This document shows positions 56,320-64,000 of a stretch of 64,000 nucleotides of DNA, piece after piece. The DNA is from Planctomycetota bacterium. GTDB taxonomy: Bacteria; Planctomycetota; Planctomycetia; Gemmatales; Gemmataceae. Within the stretch, counting starts at the first letter, position 1; each line of letters begins with the position of its first letter. The stretch is from the NCBI GenBank assembly GCA_021809185.1, contig JAKBAI010000003.1, forward strand, positions 1-64,000, in the 5' to 3' direction. The notes under the pieces were generated by a model that was not told the DNA's origin, did no database searches, and saw nothing but the letters and a program-made list of their open reading frames with translations. Position numbers and translations under genes: made by a program.

Positions 56320-57789
56320 TCAGACTTTGATCTTTTTCCATTTTTCAGAATAAAATCGCAATTGAAATAGAGCACCGCGAATCGTCAAATCGGCAAACAT
56401 TGCCAACCAGGCTCCGATTAAACCGAGTCCCATTCCTGAAATGGAGCCGATAAAACCGAGATCGATTTGGTCATACATCAGAAAAACAGATAAAGGCATA
56501 CGAATACCCAAAAAACCGATCCAGGTTAGAAGCACCGGAACGCGAGTATCCCCAGCACCGCGCAGGGCACCGGTGAGAATTAAAATAGAAGCAAGTGTTG
56601 GCATAGAAAAAGCAACCATCTGCAAGACAGGGACACCGGTCTGAATTACCCCAAGCTGATTGTCACTTGGACAAAATAGCTGAAACATCGGTTCGGCAAA
56701 GGTATAAAAGATAACCCCCATCAAACTCATCGTTAAGGCCCCAAATTGCATGGCAAACCAGCCACACCGGACAGCTCGATCTGGTCGACCGGCACCGAGA
56801 TTTTGTCCGACCAGAGTCATCGCCGCTACGGCAAAAGCCTGCCCAGATAAGTACCCCAGAGCTTCCCATTGAATGGCAATCCCGTGAGCTGCGGATGGGA
56901 TAACTCCCAGACGATTGACTAGCGCCAAGAACCACATCTGGCATAAACAGATCGAAAGAACATCGATGGCAGCAGGGATACTAATGCGTAGAATTCGACG
57001 GATCAAATGGGCATTTGGAGCTAGTAACTGCCACTGAAGTTTCAATTGCGCTCGACCTCTGCTCAGTACAATGAGTACAGATATTCCGCCAATAGCATGA
57101 CTGACCGCAGTTCCCAGCCCGATTCCGATAAATCCCAAACCGGACCAGGTTCCAATTCCTTGAAAAAAAATCCAGGCCAAAGGCATATTGATGACAGCGA
57201 CTCCCCCAAGGACCATTAGACCGATTCGTGTATCCCCAGCACCGATAAGACAAGCGATCCCGGCAGATTCGACCATTTGTAAAGGTAAGAGCAACAAGAT
57301 GGGGAGGAGAAATTCTACAGCGATTTGAGCCGAGTTATCACGCAATTGCATCCAGCGGACTGCTTCTCCAATAATAGATAGTCCCAGAACGGTGCCGAGC
57401 AAACCTAAGGCAATCGCAAGGATGATGGATTGATTGCAAACCCGATTTGCTTCGAAGCGATCTTTGGCTCCAACTAATCTCGCAACCAGAGCGGTGCTGC
57501 CTACCGTAACTACCGCACTGGCATTGGCAAGAAACCAGCCTAGATAATTGGCGGTGGTTTGCGCAGCTTGGTATGCGACATGGAGCGATTCATCCGCGGG
57601 GGGGTAGTTTCCAGCCAAAAAGCGATCGAACAAGCCGACGCACAGAACCAATACCTGTTGCAATAAAACAGGCCACGCGAGCTGAAATATCAATTTCGTG
57701 ATTGGTTGATTGAGATCGAGCGATATTTGTGTACGTGAAGATCGGTTTTCCTGGGATTCAGGTGTTTTGTTCGAGGTCAAGGAACTCAT
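56320..57789 (-). CDS. MATE-family (NorM-like) efflux transporter
   Basis: The 489-residue protein has about 12 hydrophobic helices and MATE family sequence: KLIFQLAWPVLLQQVL at TM1, SAVVTVGSTALVARLVGAKDR, GYLSGQAFAVAAMTLVGQNLGAGRPDRA, and ILTGALRGAGDTRVPVLLT. It exports cationic drugs or metabolites using a sodium or proton gradient. The upstream 14-base tandem repeat separates it from hemA. Both are on the minus strand, the MATE start lying 55 bases after the hemA stop. Confidence 0.93.
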   Translation of the reverse strand: MSSLTSNKTPESQENRSSRTQISLDLNQPITKLIFQLAWPVLLQQVLVLCVGLFDRFLAGNYPPADESLHVAYQAAQTTANYLGWFLANASAVVTVGSTALVARLVGAKDRFEANRVCNQSIILAIALGLLGTVLGLSIIGEAVRWMQLRDNSAQIAVEFLLPILLLLPLQMVESAGIACLIGAGDTRIGLMVLGGVAVINMPLAWIFFQGIGTWSGLGFIGIGLGTAVSHAIGGISVLIVLSRGRAQLKLQWQLLAPNAHLIRRILRISIPAAIDVLSICLCQMWFLALVNRLGVIPSAAHGIAIQWEALGYLSGQAFAVAAMTLVGQNLGAGRPDRAVRCGWFAMQFGALTMSLMGVIFYTFAEPMFQLFCPSDNQLGVIQTGVPVLQMVAFSMPTLASILILTGALRGAGDTRVPVLLTWIGFLGIRMPLSVFLMYDQIDLGFIGSISGMGLGLIGAWLAMFADLTIRGALFQLRFYSEKWKKIKV

Positions 57790-57805
57790 TTTTGAATTCG
57801 TCCTG

Positions 57806-57847
57806 GGATTCGCAATTTAGGATTCGCAATTTAGGATTCGCAATTTA
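57806..57847. repeat. Three tandem 14-base repeats at the hemA stop codon
   Basis: GGATTCGCAATTTA occurs three times without gaps at 57806, 57820 and 57834. The last copy ends in the hemA stop codon (57845-57847 on the minus strand). It resembles the 13-base array abutting the adaptor stop codon at 52298, so such arrays seem to settle at gene ends here. Confidence 0.88.
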
Positions 57848-59143
57848 ATCCGATAAATGAAATAATTTTCTGACAGCTTCGATCAGATTGGCGGCATTGC
57901 CGTTACGGGACTCTTCCCGCAGAGCATCGATCGGGCCGTGTAATAGTTGATTTTGAAATAGTCGGAAAGCCCCTTCGATGAATTTTTTGTCGGCATCGGT
58001 AAGTTTACCATTCAGTTTGGACAGCAGATTATCGAGCACTACTTTCCGCTTTTGATCAAAGTTTTGCGTTAATTTTTGAATGACAGGGGCATGGCGGCGA
58101 TGTTGCCAATCTTCTAGAAGCTTTTTTACTTCCCCTTCGATGATGCCATTGGCATTGGAAATCGCTTTGCGCCGTTGATTTTTGGTTTGATCACTAATTC
58201 TGCGGAGATCATCGATATTGAATAGATAGGTGTTGCGGCATTCGGCAATGCGCGGGTCAAAATCTCTTGGCACCGCTATATCGAGAATAACGATCGGTCC
58301 ACGTGCCCGTTTGGATAGAATGGCATCGAATCGTCGCCGTTGCATGATCGGTTCGGTAGCTCCGGTCGTGCTTAAAATAATATCACTTTGCGCAATGCCA
58401 TCGTCTAGTTCTTCCCAGGATTTAACCTGGCCATTGCACTCTGCTGCTAACTGCTGCGCTTTGTCCTGGTTCCGGTTGGTTACGAGAATTCGTTGCAGAT
58501 TCAGTTCGCGGAGATGTTTTAGTGTCAGTTGACCCATTTTCCCTGCCCCGATTACCAGTACCGTTTTGTCGTGGAAATGATCGAACACCTCTCGGACAAA
58601 ATCGACTGCCACACTAGAAACCGAAACATGTCCCAGGGCAATTTCTGTTTCTGATCGTACCCGTTTGGAGACACGCAGGGCTTGGGGAAACAGAATATTC
58701 AAAAGCGGACCTGTACCCCCGATTTTCTGCGAAAATTCGAAAGCATCTCTTACCTGTCCGGCAATTTGCCCTTCCCCCAAAATCATGCTTTCCAGACTGG
58801 AAGTAACTCGGAATAAATAATGAATCGCCGCTTGCTGCTGGTGTTCATATAGATGGGGAATCAGTTCTTGAGGCTGGACCTTAAGGTTATCGCATAGGTT
58901 CTCGCATAAAAATTCCGCAATTAATTCTTTGTCTGGTAAAAAAGGGTTGGGATCTTCGGAAGTCGGTGCCTTGGCTATGATCAATTCGACACGATTGCAG
59001 GTACTGAGGACAACGATCTCGCAACCAAATCGAGCTCCCAGTTCGATGATCGACTGGCGAATTCTATTTTCGTTGAAAGCGATTTTTTCTCGTAGCGCCA
59101 CATCTGCTGTTTGAAAGCTACAACCGATAATAGATAGATTCAT
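57845..59143 (-). CDS. hemA: Glutamyl-tRNA reductase
   Basis: I use the ATG at 59143 (432 residues), which begins MNLSIIGCSF as family members do. The open frame extends 58 residues upstream, but those overlap the preceding gene. The catalytic Cys is C49 in STCNRVELI. GAGKMGQLTLKHL marks the NADPH-binding domain, and a C-terminal dimerisation helix bundle ends LIEAVRKLFHL. It reduces glutamyl-tRNA to glutamate-1-semialdehyde, the first committed step of tetrapyrrole synthesis. The ATG overlaps the stop of the upstream CcsA/HemX-like gene (ATGA), so both are coupled. Confidence 0.95.
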   Translation of the reverse strand: MNLSIIGCSFQTADVALREKIAFNENRIRQSIIELGARFGCEIVVLSTCNRVELIIAKAPTSEDPNPFLPDKELIAEFLCENLCDNLKVQPQELIPHLYEHQQQAAIHYLFRVTSSLESMILGEGQIAGQVRDAFEFSQKIGGTGPLLNILFPQALRVSKRVRSETEIALGHVSVSSVAVDFVREVFDHFHDKTVLVIGAGKMGQLTLKHLRELNLQRILVTNRNQDKAQQLAAECNGQVKSWEELDDGIAQSDIILSTTGATEPIMQRRRFDAILSKRARGPIVILDIAVPRDFDPRIAECRNTYLFNIDDLRRISDQTKNQRRKAISNANGIIEGEVKKLLEDWQHRRHAPVIQKLTQNFDQKRKVVLDNLLSKLNGKLTDADKKFIEGAFRLFQNQLLHGPIDALREESRNGNAANLIEAVRKLFHLSD

Positions 59144-59946
59144 GGGGTTGTTCCCCCTTGAAGATATGGGTGCGAAGCAACTAGGGTCGCTAATAAGAGC
59201 GAGAAGGCGAGCAGGGTTAAATAGGCAACTCGCGAGGCGGGGAGGTGATCCCCAGAATGTAAATACAACAGAAGTAATGCCAGTAACCATAAGCCGATCG
59301 TTCCGAGTATTTTCCACTCGGTACCCAGCACATCGGCACTACTAAAACGGATCAGCATGATGCCTAATAGTAATCCTATCGTCAGAAATATAAAAGCGGA
59401 ACTGATTGCCCGGCGATTGATGGTTTCTAATCGTTCTAAGCTGAGCAGTTTTAAACCGCTGATCGGATTTCTTTTTTGACGCAATCGGTAATCTTGTAAA
59501 AGGTACATGATGCTCGCCAGAGTACCTAAGGTAATTCCTACGGAAGCAGCTAGGATCAAGCCGCCATGGACCATTCCCCAGAAATGTTGTCCAGCAAACC
59601 ACGATTCGTGATCCTTCTCGATTTCTTGCCAGGATAAGTAAGATCCAAAAACAAAAAATATTACTAAGGGGAGGACAAAAAAATTCCAAGGATAGGGTTT
59701 TGATTTTAGCTGCCCATAACTGTAAAAGATGGCAAAGACCCATCCTAGTAAAAGGAGAGAACCATAAGAAGTGGCTAAGGAGGGTTGATGAATCCATAAA
59801 AAGATGGTATGCGCTCCAATTCCAGCTAGGGTAAAAAAACGCACGACGATGCGAATCCATATCCCATTATGAAGGGACCGAACTATCTCCAAGATCATAA
59901 CCAGGATATAACTTAGTCCAAAACAAAAATGATTCACTCCTCCCAT
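59140..59946 (-). CDS. CcsA/HemX-like cytochrome c assembly membrane protein
   Basis: The 268-residue protein has about eight membrane segments and the CcsA/HemX general pattern, with conserved His-bearing stretches GQHFWGMVHGGLILAASVG and TEWKILGTIGLWLLALLLLYLH. It lacks a clear WWD heme-binding motif, which favours a HemX-type role over cytochrome synthase. hemX precedes hemA in several bacteria, as here. It probably stabilises or regulates HemA or handles heme at the membrane. It overlaps hemA by four bases. Confidence 0.82.
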   Translation of the reverse strand: MGGVNHFCFGLSYILVMILEIVRSLHNGIWIRIVVRFFTLAGIGAHTIFLWIHQPSLATSYGSLLLLGWVFAIFYSYGQLKSKPYPWNFFVLPLVIFFVFGSYLSWQEIEKDHESWFAGQHFWGMVHGGLILAASVGITLGTLASIMYLLQDYRLRQKRNPISGLKLLSLERLETINRRAISSAFIFLTIGLLLGIMLIRFSSADVLGTEWKILGTIGLWLLALLLLYLHSGDHLPASRVAYLTLLAFSLLLATLVASHPYLQGGTTP

Positions 59947-60214
59947 TTTTTACTAATCCTATTTTTTAACCTTGTTTTCGCATTTTCGGTACTGTTATTG
60001 AATTTATTTTTTGAATGATCATTAATCATCGCTCTTTAATTATATCCCAATAGAATTCTCTGTTTTCATGAACAAAGAAAGTTCAATCAGAATAAGATTC
60101 ATAGGTTTATTCTTAAACGATTTCCTTCCCCCAATTATATTTCGTTGACGATTTCAGGATTTTTTGGCTTCTTTCCAGCTCTTTTTATCCTCTGAATCAA
60201 TTTTCGATGTATTC

Positions 60215-61000
60215 TCATTTATGTTTGTCAACTTCTTTATTGTCTTCTCCGCAATATTCTACTTTACTATCTGAACCAACTATCTCTGCACTCAAAGATT
60301 GATCTTGGGATTGATTTTGACTTTGATTTCTTGGTTCAGGATTATGATACGATTTCCAATCCCCTTTGATAAGTTTATTCCAGTTTTCTCGGACAACATT
60401 TTCCCCTTTTTGCTGGAGTAATTCATACCAATACCAGTCACTTAACCGGTTTAGAATGGCAGTTGTTTCATCGCGATTAGGATTTTCGTCCAGAATTTTT
60501 TCTCGGTATTCTCGCAGCAATTGGAGCCAATGAATGAAATCTTCATCAAAAAAGCTAGATAATTTCTGAACGATTGTTTTAGCTAGAGTTGGGGAAGCAC
60601 CTAGAGTCGATACACTCAGGATTAAATCGCCACGTTGAACGGTTGCGGGAATCAAAAAGTCGCTTTCTTGTGGATTATCGATTTGATTGACAAAAATTCC
60701 TTTTTTGTGGGCATCTTGTGCAATTCTTTTGTTTGTATCCGGATTAGCACAGGCTAAAACCAAGGAAATTCCTTGAAGATACAATTCTTGATAAGAATTT
60801 TGATAGAAAATCAATCGATTCGAGTAGTCGGGATTTAATTGCAACAATCTGATCAACTCTTGAGGAAGGGGCTTGATATCAAGTAGTCGAACTTTTGCTC
60901 CAGCTCGAAGTAGTCGGTGAACCCTTCTTATGCCTACTGGTCCCGCGCCAACGACTAGCACCAGGTGTTGTTCCAGATTCATGAGGATGGGAAATGTCAT
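60215..61000 (-). CDS. Precorrin-2 dehydrogenase / sirohydrochlorin ferrochelatase (CysG N-terminal type)
   Basis: The ATG at 61000 gives 261 residues, starting MTFPILMNLEQHLVLVVGAGPVG (residues 1-23, dinucleotide-binding loop). The open frame continues 29 residues upstream into a hydrophobic stretch I consider spurious. The NAD site and RLLRAGAKVRLLDIKP support the Met8p/CysG-B fold, and NQIDNPQESDFLIPATVQRGDLILSVSTLGASPTLAKTI is the family's conserved core. It oxidises precorrin-2 and inserts iron to make siroheme, the cofactor of sulfite reductase. The C-terminal 45 residues (QSQNQSQDQS) are low-complexity. Sulfate import genes lie close by. Confidence 0.9.
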   Translation of the reverse strand: MTFPILMNLEQHLVLVVGAGPVGIRRVHRLLRAGAKVRLLDIKPLPQELIRLLQLNPDYSNRLIFYQNSYQELYLQGISLVLACANPDTNKRIAQDAHKKGIFVNQIDNPQESDFLIPATVQRGDLILSVSTLGASPTLAKTIVQKLSSFFDEDFIHWLQLLREYREKILDENPNRDETTAILNRLSDWYWYELLQQKGENVVRENWNKLIKGDWKSYHNPEPRNQSQNQSQDQSLSAEIVGSDSKVEYCGEDNKEVDKHK

Positions 61001-61301
61001 ATTCTCGTATTCTTTGATTCGGAGCAGGGTACATGCCAAAATAGTCAAAATAAGAATTGAGGATAATAACGAATTATAAAAAGGCAATGAATGAAAAATA
61101 TTTATTCAAAAAATATCGATTCATTTAGCCAAGATTTCTTTCTTGCTATTGGTTTGAGGGAGGATTACATTTTGGAAAAATTCTATTCCAAAAGAGCAAA
61201 TAAAATATTGGCAGGGCGAGTTTGTTAACAGCGGGGGGATAGCAAACCAAAGGTTTCAATTGATTTTGCCGTTCAGAACTTCGATCAAGAAGAAGCCGAA
61301 G

Positions 61302-62378
61302 TCAAGCAACTTCCCCTTTTTCGGTCGAACGAGGAGGCTCTGCCTCACGCTGGTAACTTTCCATCTTTTTGTGCAATGTATTTCGATTAATGCCAAGCTT
61401 ATCCGCTGCTTTGACCTGGACTTCATCGCAGATCATCATTACTTGTTTGATTAAAGCCCGTTCTAAGCCGCCGACCAGATAGTCATAAAGTTTGATGCCA
61501 TCAGGCAATGGGGAGCGAATTCCCAAGCGAACCAAGTGCTGGATGGTGCTATCAACATCGTCGCCATTGTTCCTAGCAGAGCGGAGAGAATAACGCGGTC
61601 GGCCAAAGCGGAGTAGATCGGGGGCGATCTGTTTCCCTTGAGTGAGAACGATAATTCTCTCGATCGAGTTTTCCAATTCACGAACATTCCCAGGCCAATC
61701 ATAATTGAGTAAAGCTTGGTCGAATAGTTCCGATATTTCTGGAGCTTCGCGATGATTCATCTCGCAATAACGCTTGAGGAAATACCGAGCTAGCACCGGG
61801 ATATCGTCTCGCCGTTCACGTAAGGGGGGCAGTGGGATCGGCACGACATTTAGACGGTAATAAAGGTCATCACGGAATCGTCCCGCTTCTATTTCTTCTT
61901 CTAATGCTTGATTGGTTGCGGCAATGACTCGAACATCTACCCGGATGGTGCGGGTATCGCCAACTCGTTCAAATTCCCGTTCTTGCAGAACGCGCAATAG
62001 TTTCACTTGTAACTTGGGAGACATGCTGGAAATCTCATCCAGAAAGATGGTGCCTCCCAACGCAGCTTCGAATCGACCTGCTTTGTTATCAACCGCTCCA
62101 GTAAAAGCCCCTTTCACATGACCGAATAGTTCGCTTTCCAGCAAATTTTCGTGCAAGGCACCACAGTTGACTCGAATATATGGGCCGTCCGATCTTCGGC
62201 TTAATTTATGAATCGCCCGCGCGATCACCTCTTTACCCGTTCCTGTTTCCCCAATTAATAATACAGAGGCATTGGTTGGAGCCGCCAGTTTGGTTAGCCG
62301 ATATACCTCCTGCATTGCTGGACTAGTTCCAACAATGTCTGGTAGGGGAGGAGCTTCAGCAAAATCATTTCTTGCCAT
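61302..62378 (-). CDS. Sigma-54-dependent transcription activator without sensor domain (PspF-like)
   Basis: The 358-residue protein is a bare AAA+ enhancer-binding protein. Walker A GETGTGK is at 43-49, the sigma-54-contacting GAFTGA loop at 90-95, Walker B GTIFLDE at 109-115, and an arginine-finger region follows. A C-terminal Fis-type helix-turn-helix (about 310-345) reads QVKAADKLGINRNTLHKKM. There is no receiver, GAF or PAS domain, so activity must be set by a partner protein or by expression level, as in PspF. It remodels RpoN-RNA polymerase at -24/-12 promoters, one of which lies at 20322. Confidence 0.95.
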   Translation of the reverse strand: MARNDFAEAPPLPDIVGTSPAMQEVYRLTKLAAPTNASVLLIGETGTGKEVIARAIHKLSRRSDGPYIRVNCGALHENLLESELFGHVKGAFTGAVDNKAGRFEAALGGTIFLDEISSMSPKLQVKLLRVLQEREFERVGDTRTIRVDVRVIAATNQALEEEIEAGRFRDDLYYRLNVVPIPLPPLRERRDDIPVLARYFLKRYCEMNHREAPEISELFDQALLNYDWPGNVRELENSIERIIVLTQGKQIAPDLLRFGRPRYSLRSARNNGDDVDSTIQHLVRLGIRSPLPDGIKLYDYLVGGLERALIKQVMMICDEVQVKAADKLGINRNTLHKKMESYQREAEPPRSTEKGEVA

Positions 62379-62998
62379 TTCCCTATACTTTCTTGATCTC
62401 CAATACCTTCTGTATTCATTTTCAAGGATCAGAATAATCGATTTTCTTCAATATATTATATCTCATTGCCAGAAATAGTCACGAGTGATGCTAGATTTTT
62501 TTGCAAATTTACCAAGATTCGAATAATTTATTCATTTGCACATAAAATTTTCGATGTGATTACGTTCGATTTCTCACTCGAATATCCTTTTTCGCGTAAA
62601 TTATGTCTTTAAATTGCGAGTATGAATAGCATTCATCTTATCTCTTAAATGTTTGGTAATCCTCTAATCGGATGGATGGTTCCTCAGAATCAGAATTGAT
62701 CTTGGTTTAACTATTCTTATGATAATAACTACATAAGCTTAGTTGGTCCATGAACGGACAATGAAAAGAACGGGAGTAAATGAAATTAATCCCTAAAAAT
62801 TAAAGGTAGAATAATGGCAGCAGAAAGAATGAGAAAATCGAAATGATAAAATTTCGATTGAAGCGATTGTTCGTACAGCGACATTTGGAACGATCAAAGA
62901 TTTTTCGGATAGATAATCTTATGTTCGTTGTTGGGTAAAAAATGGCAAGTTCGCTTTACTTCATTATTAAACCGGTATAACAAGATCAGCAAATCAGC
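62379..62998. other. Divergent spacer between the sigma-54 activator and cysW
   Basis: These 620 AT-rich bases hold the promoters of two divergent genes. Only a small stem GTCC/GGAC near 62748 was noticed. No sigma-54 type promoter and no gene were found. Confidence 0.4.
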
Positions 62999-63898
62999 AT
63001 GAATCCCAATTTCTCAACTCAGTTTGGACAAAAAAAGACTCAGAACGATCCATTCTGGGTTCGATGCCTACTTACGGGATCAGCAATAGTTCTTTTGACG
63101 ATATTGGTGATTGTTCCTCTGATTTCGGTATACAAAGAAGCTCTGAACGATGGTGTCATAGCGTACTTTGAGACCCTGTTTGACGATGCGGACGCAGGGT
63201 CTGCCATTCGGCTTACTCTGCTGGTGGCCCCTTGTTCGGTGCTGTTGAATACGATATTTGGGGTAATCGCTGCTTGGTTATTGTCTCGATTTCGATTCAC
63301 TGGTCGTGGTATTCTATCCGTTCTGATCGATATTCCATTTGCGGTATCTCCGGTTGTTGCCGGTTTGATGTTTGTTTTATTGTTTGGGGCGACAGGGTTT
63401 TTTGGCCCTTGGCTTCGCCAGCAAGGTTGGCAAATTCTGTTTGAGTTTCCAGCACTGGTAATTGCTACCACTTTTACCACATTACCGTTTGTAGTACGTG
63501 AGTTGATTCCTGTCTTGGAAGCGATTGGCCCAGAGGAAGAATTTGCTGCTGTTAGTTTGGGGGCCTCCCCATGGCAGATTTTTCGCCAGATTACGCTTCC
63601 CAACATCAAGTGGGGGCTTTTATATGGGATAATTTTGTGCAATGCTCGGGCCATGGGGGAATTTGGTGCGGTTTACGTGGTTTCAGGACATATCGCTCAG
63701 GAGACCAATACCATGCCTTTGCAAATTGAACAATTTTTTCAGGGGTTTCAGTCGCGATCGGCTTTCGCACTTGCCTCCGTGCTAACTTTTTTGGCCATTG
63801 TTTCGTTAATTCTTAAAGTAATGGTAGAAAAACAGGTTCGCTCTACTATGAAATCGGTTAGTCAGGGTCATACGGGTTCCCATTCCCAGAGCGAATGA
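62999..63898 (+). CDS. cysW: Sulfate/thiosulfate ABC transporter permease, CysW type
   Basis: The 299-residue permease has six membrane helices and the binding-protein-dependent transport signature. The EAA loop reads EEEFAAVSLGASPWQIFRQITLPNIKWGL (residues about 180-208). NARAMGEFGAVYVVSGHIA and TNTMPLQIEQFFQGF are typical of CysW. With CysA, CysT and a binding protein it imports sulfate across the inner membrane. The ATPase gene begins 48 bases downstream. The gene for CysT was not found here and should lie upstream or elsewhere. Confidence 0.92.
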   Translation: MNPNFSTQFGQKKTQNDPFWVRCLLTGSAIVLLTILVIVPLISVYKEALNDGVIAYFETLFDDADAGSAIRLTLLVAPCSVLLNTIFGVIAAWLLSRFRFTGRGILSVLIDIPFAVSPVVAGLMFVLLFGATGFFGPWLRQQGWQILFEFPALVIATTFTTLPFVVRELIPVLEAIGPEEEFAAVSLGASPWQIFRQITLPNIKWGLLYGIILCNARAMGEFGAVYVVSGHIAQETNTMPLQIEQFFQGFQSRSAFALASVLTFLAIVSLILKVMVEKQVRSTMKSVSQGHTGSHSQSE

Positions 63899-63946
63899 TA
63901 GAAACACAATACTGTTTGCGAGCTGATAAAGAAAATTTCAATTACG

Positions 63947-64000
63947 ATGAGTATAGCGGCAAAGAATATCTGTAAATCGTTTGGCCAGAAAAAAGTATTA
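63947..64000 (+). CDS. cysA: Sulfate ABC transporter ATP-binding protein, N-terminal fragment (cut by window edge)
   Basis: The last 54 bases encode MSIAAKNICKSFGQKKVL, the usual first beta-strand of an ABC ATPase ahead of its Walker A. Following cysW by 48 bases, this is most likely cysA. The start has no strong ribosome site and the rest of the gene is outside the window, so the assignment leans on context. Confidence 0.7.
   Translation, partial: MSIAAKNICKSFGQKKVL

Overview
The window is a low-GC (roughly 40% by eye), gene-sparse bacterial segment whose protein families point to the phylum Planctomycetota. The signature families are DUF1549/DUF1553 and DUF1501 proteins, five DUF1559 prepilin-like genes, DUF1571 and DUF1080 proteins, a PQQ-type beta-propeller, a NIPSNAP protein and long AT-rich intergenic spacers. 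The order or genus cannot be fixed from the sequence alone. No rRNA, tRNA, CRISPR array, prophage or intact insertion sequence was seen.

Layout. 1-2.1 kb: end of trpF, a field of CAGTAGG heptamer repeats, and an HtrA-like protease with a long charged N-terminus. 3.4-8.6 kb: a planctomycete cassette of a DUF1549/DUF1553 cytochrome-like protein, a Tat-exported DUF1501 protein and a PPC-domain protein. 9-10.2 kb: a zinc-ribbon/TM/coiled-coil protein on the minus strand. 10.5-14.2 kb: a duplicated DUF1559 plus lipoprotein unit whose second lipoprotein has decayed to a 12-codon remnant. 14.3-17.8 kb: TPR, PQQ-propeller and NIPSNAP genes. 18.1-20.2 kb: a ubiX-glycerate kinase pair overlapping by ATGA. 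20.2-20.8 kb: no protein gene, but an excellent sigma-54 promoter, a series of strong stems and an intrinsic terminator, so a candidate undescribed regulated RNA of about 425 nt. 21-27 kb: a DUF1571 lipoprotein, DUF1080, tandem-ACT and GH10-like proteins. 27.8-33.6 kb: three DUF1559 genes (two split by a +1 shift) with three tiny proline-tailed lipoproteins, most units closed by their own terminator. 33.9-44.7 kb: a TolC-type outer-membrane factor, EEP nuclease, GNAT, MCE-OmpA fusion, sigma factor and prenyltransferase-fold protein. 45.1-53.8 kb: a minus-strand operon of an adaptor and two RND pumps, with a TetR-like operator palindrome upstream. 54.6-64 kb: NIF3 protein, MATE pump, hemA with a CcsA/HemX-like gene (ATGA overlap), a precorrin-2 dehydrogenase, an orphan sigma-54 activator, cysW and the start of cysA.

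How the genes fit together. HemA supplies tetrapyrrole precursor, the CcsA/HemX-like membrane protein suits heme handling, and the precorrin-2 dehydrogenase makes siroheme, which assimilatory sulfite reductase needs. The neighbouring CysW/CysA importer supplies the sulfate. The adaptor and two RND permeases make an MdtABC-like pump, and the TolC-like lipoprotein 10 kb away is a plausible outer-membrane partner. The sigma-54 activator has no sensor domain and is the only obvious enhancer-binding protein in the window; whether it drives the sigma-54 promoter at 20.3 kb is untested.
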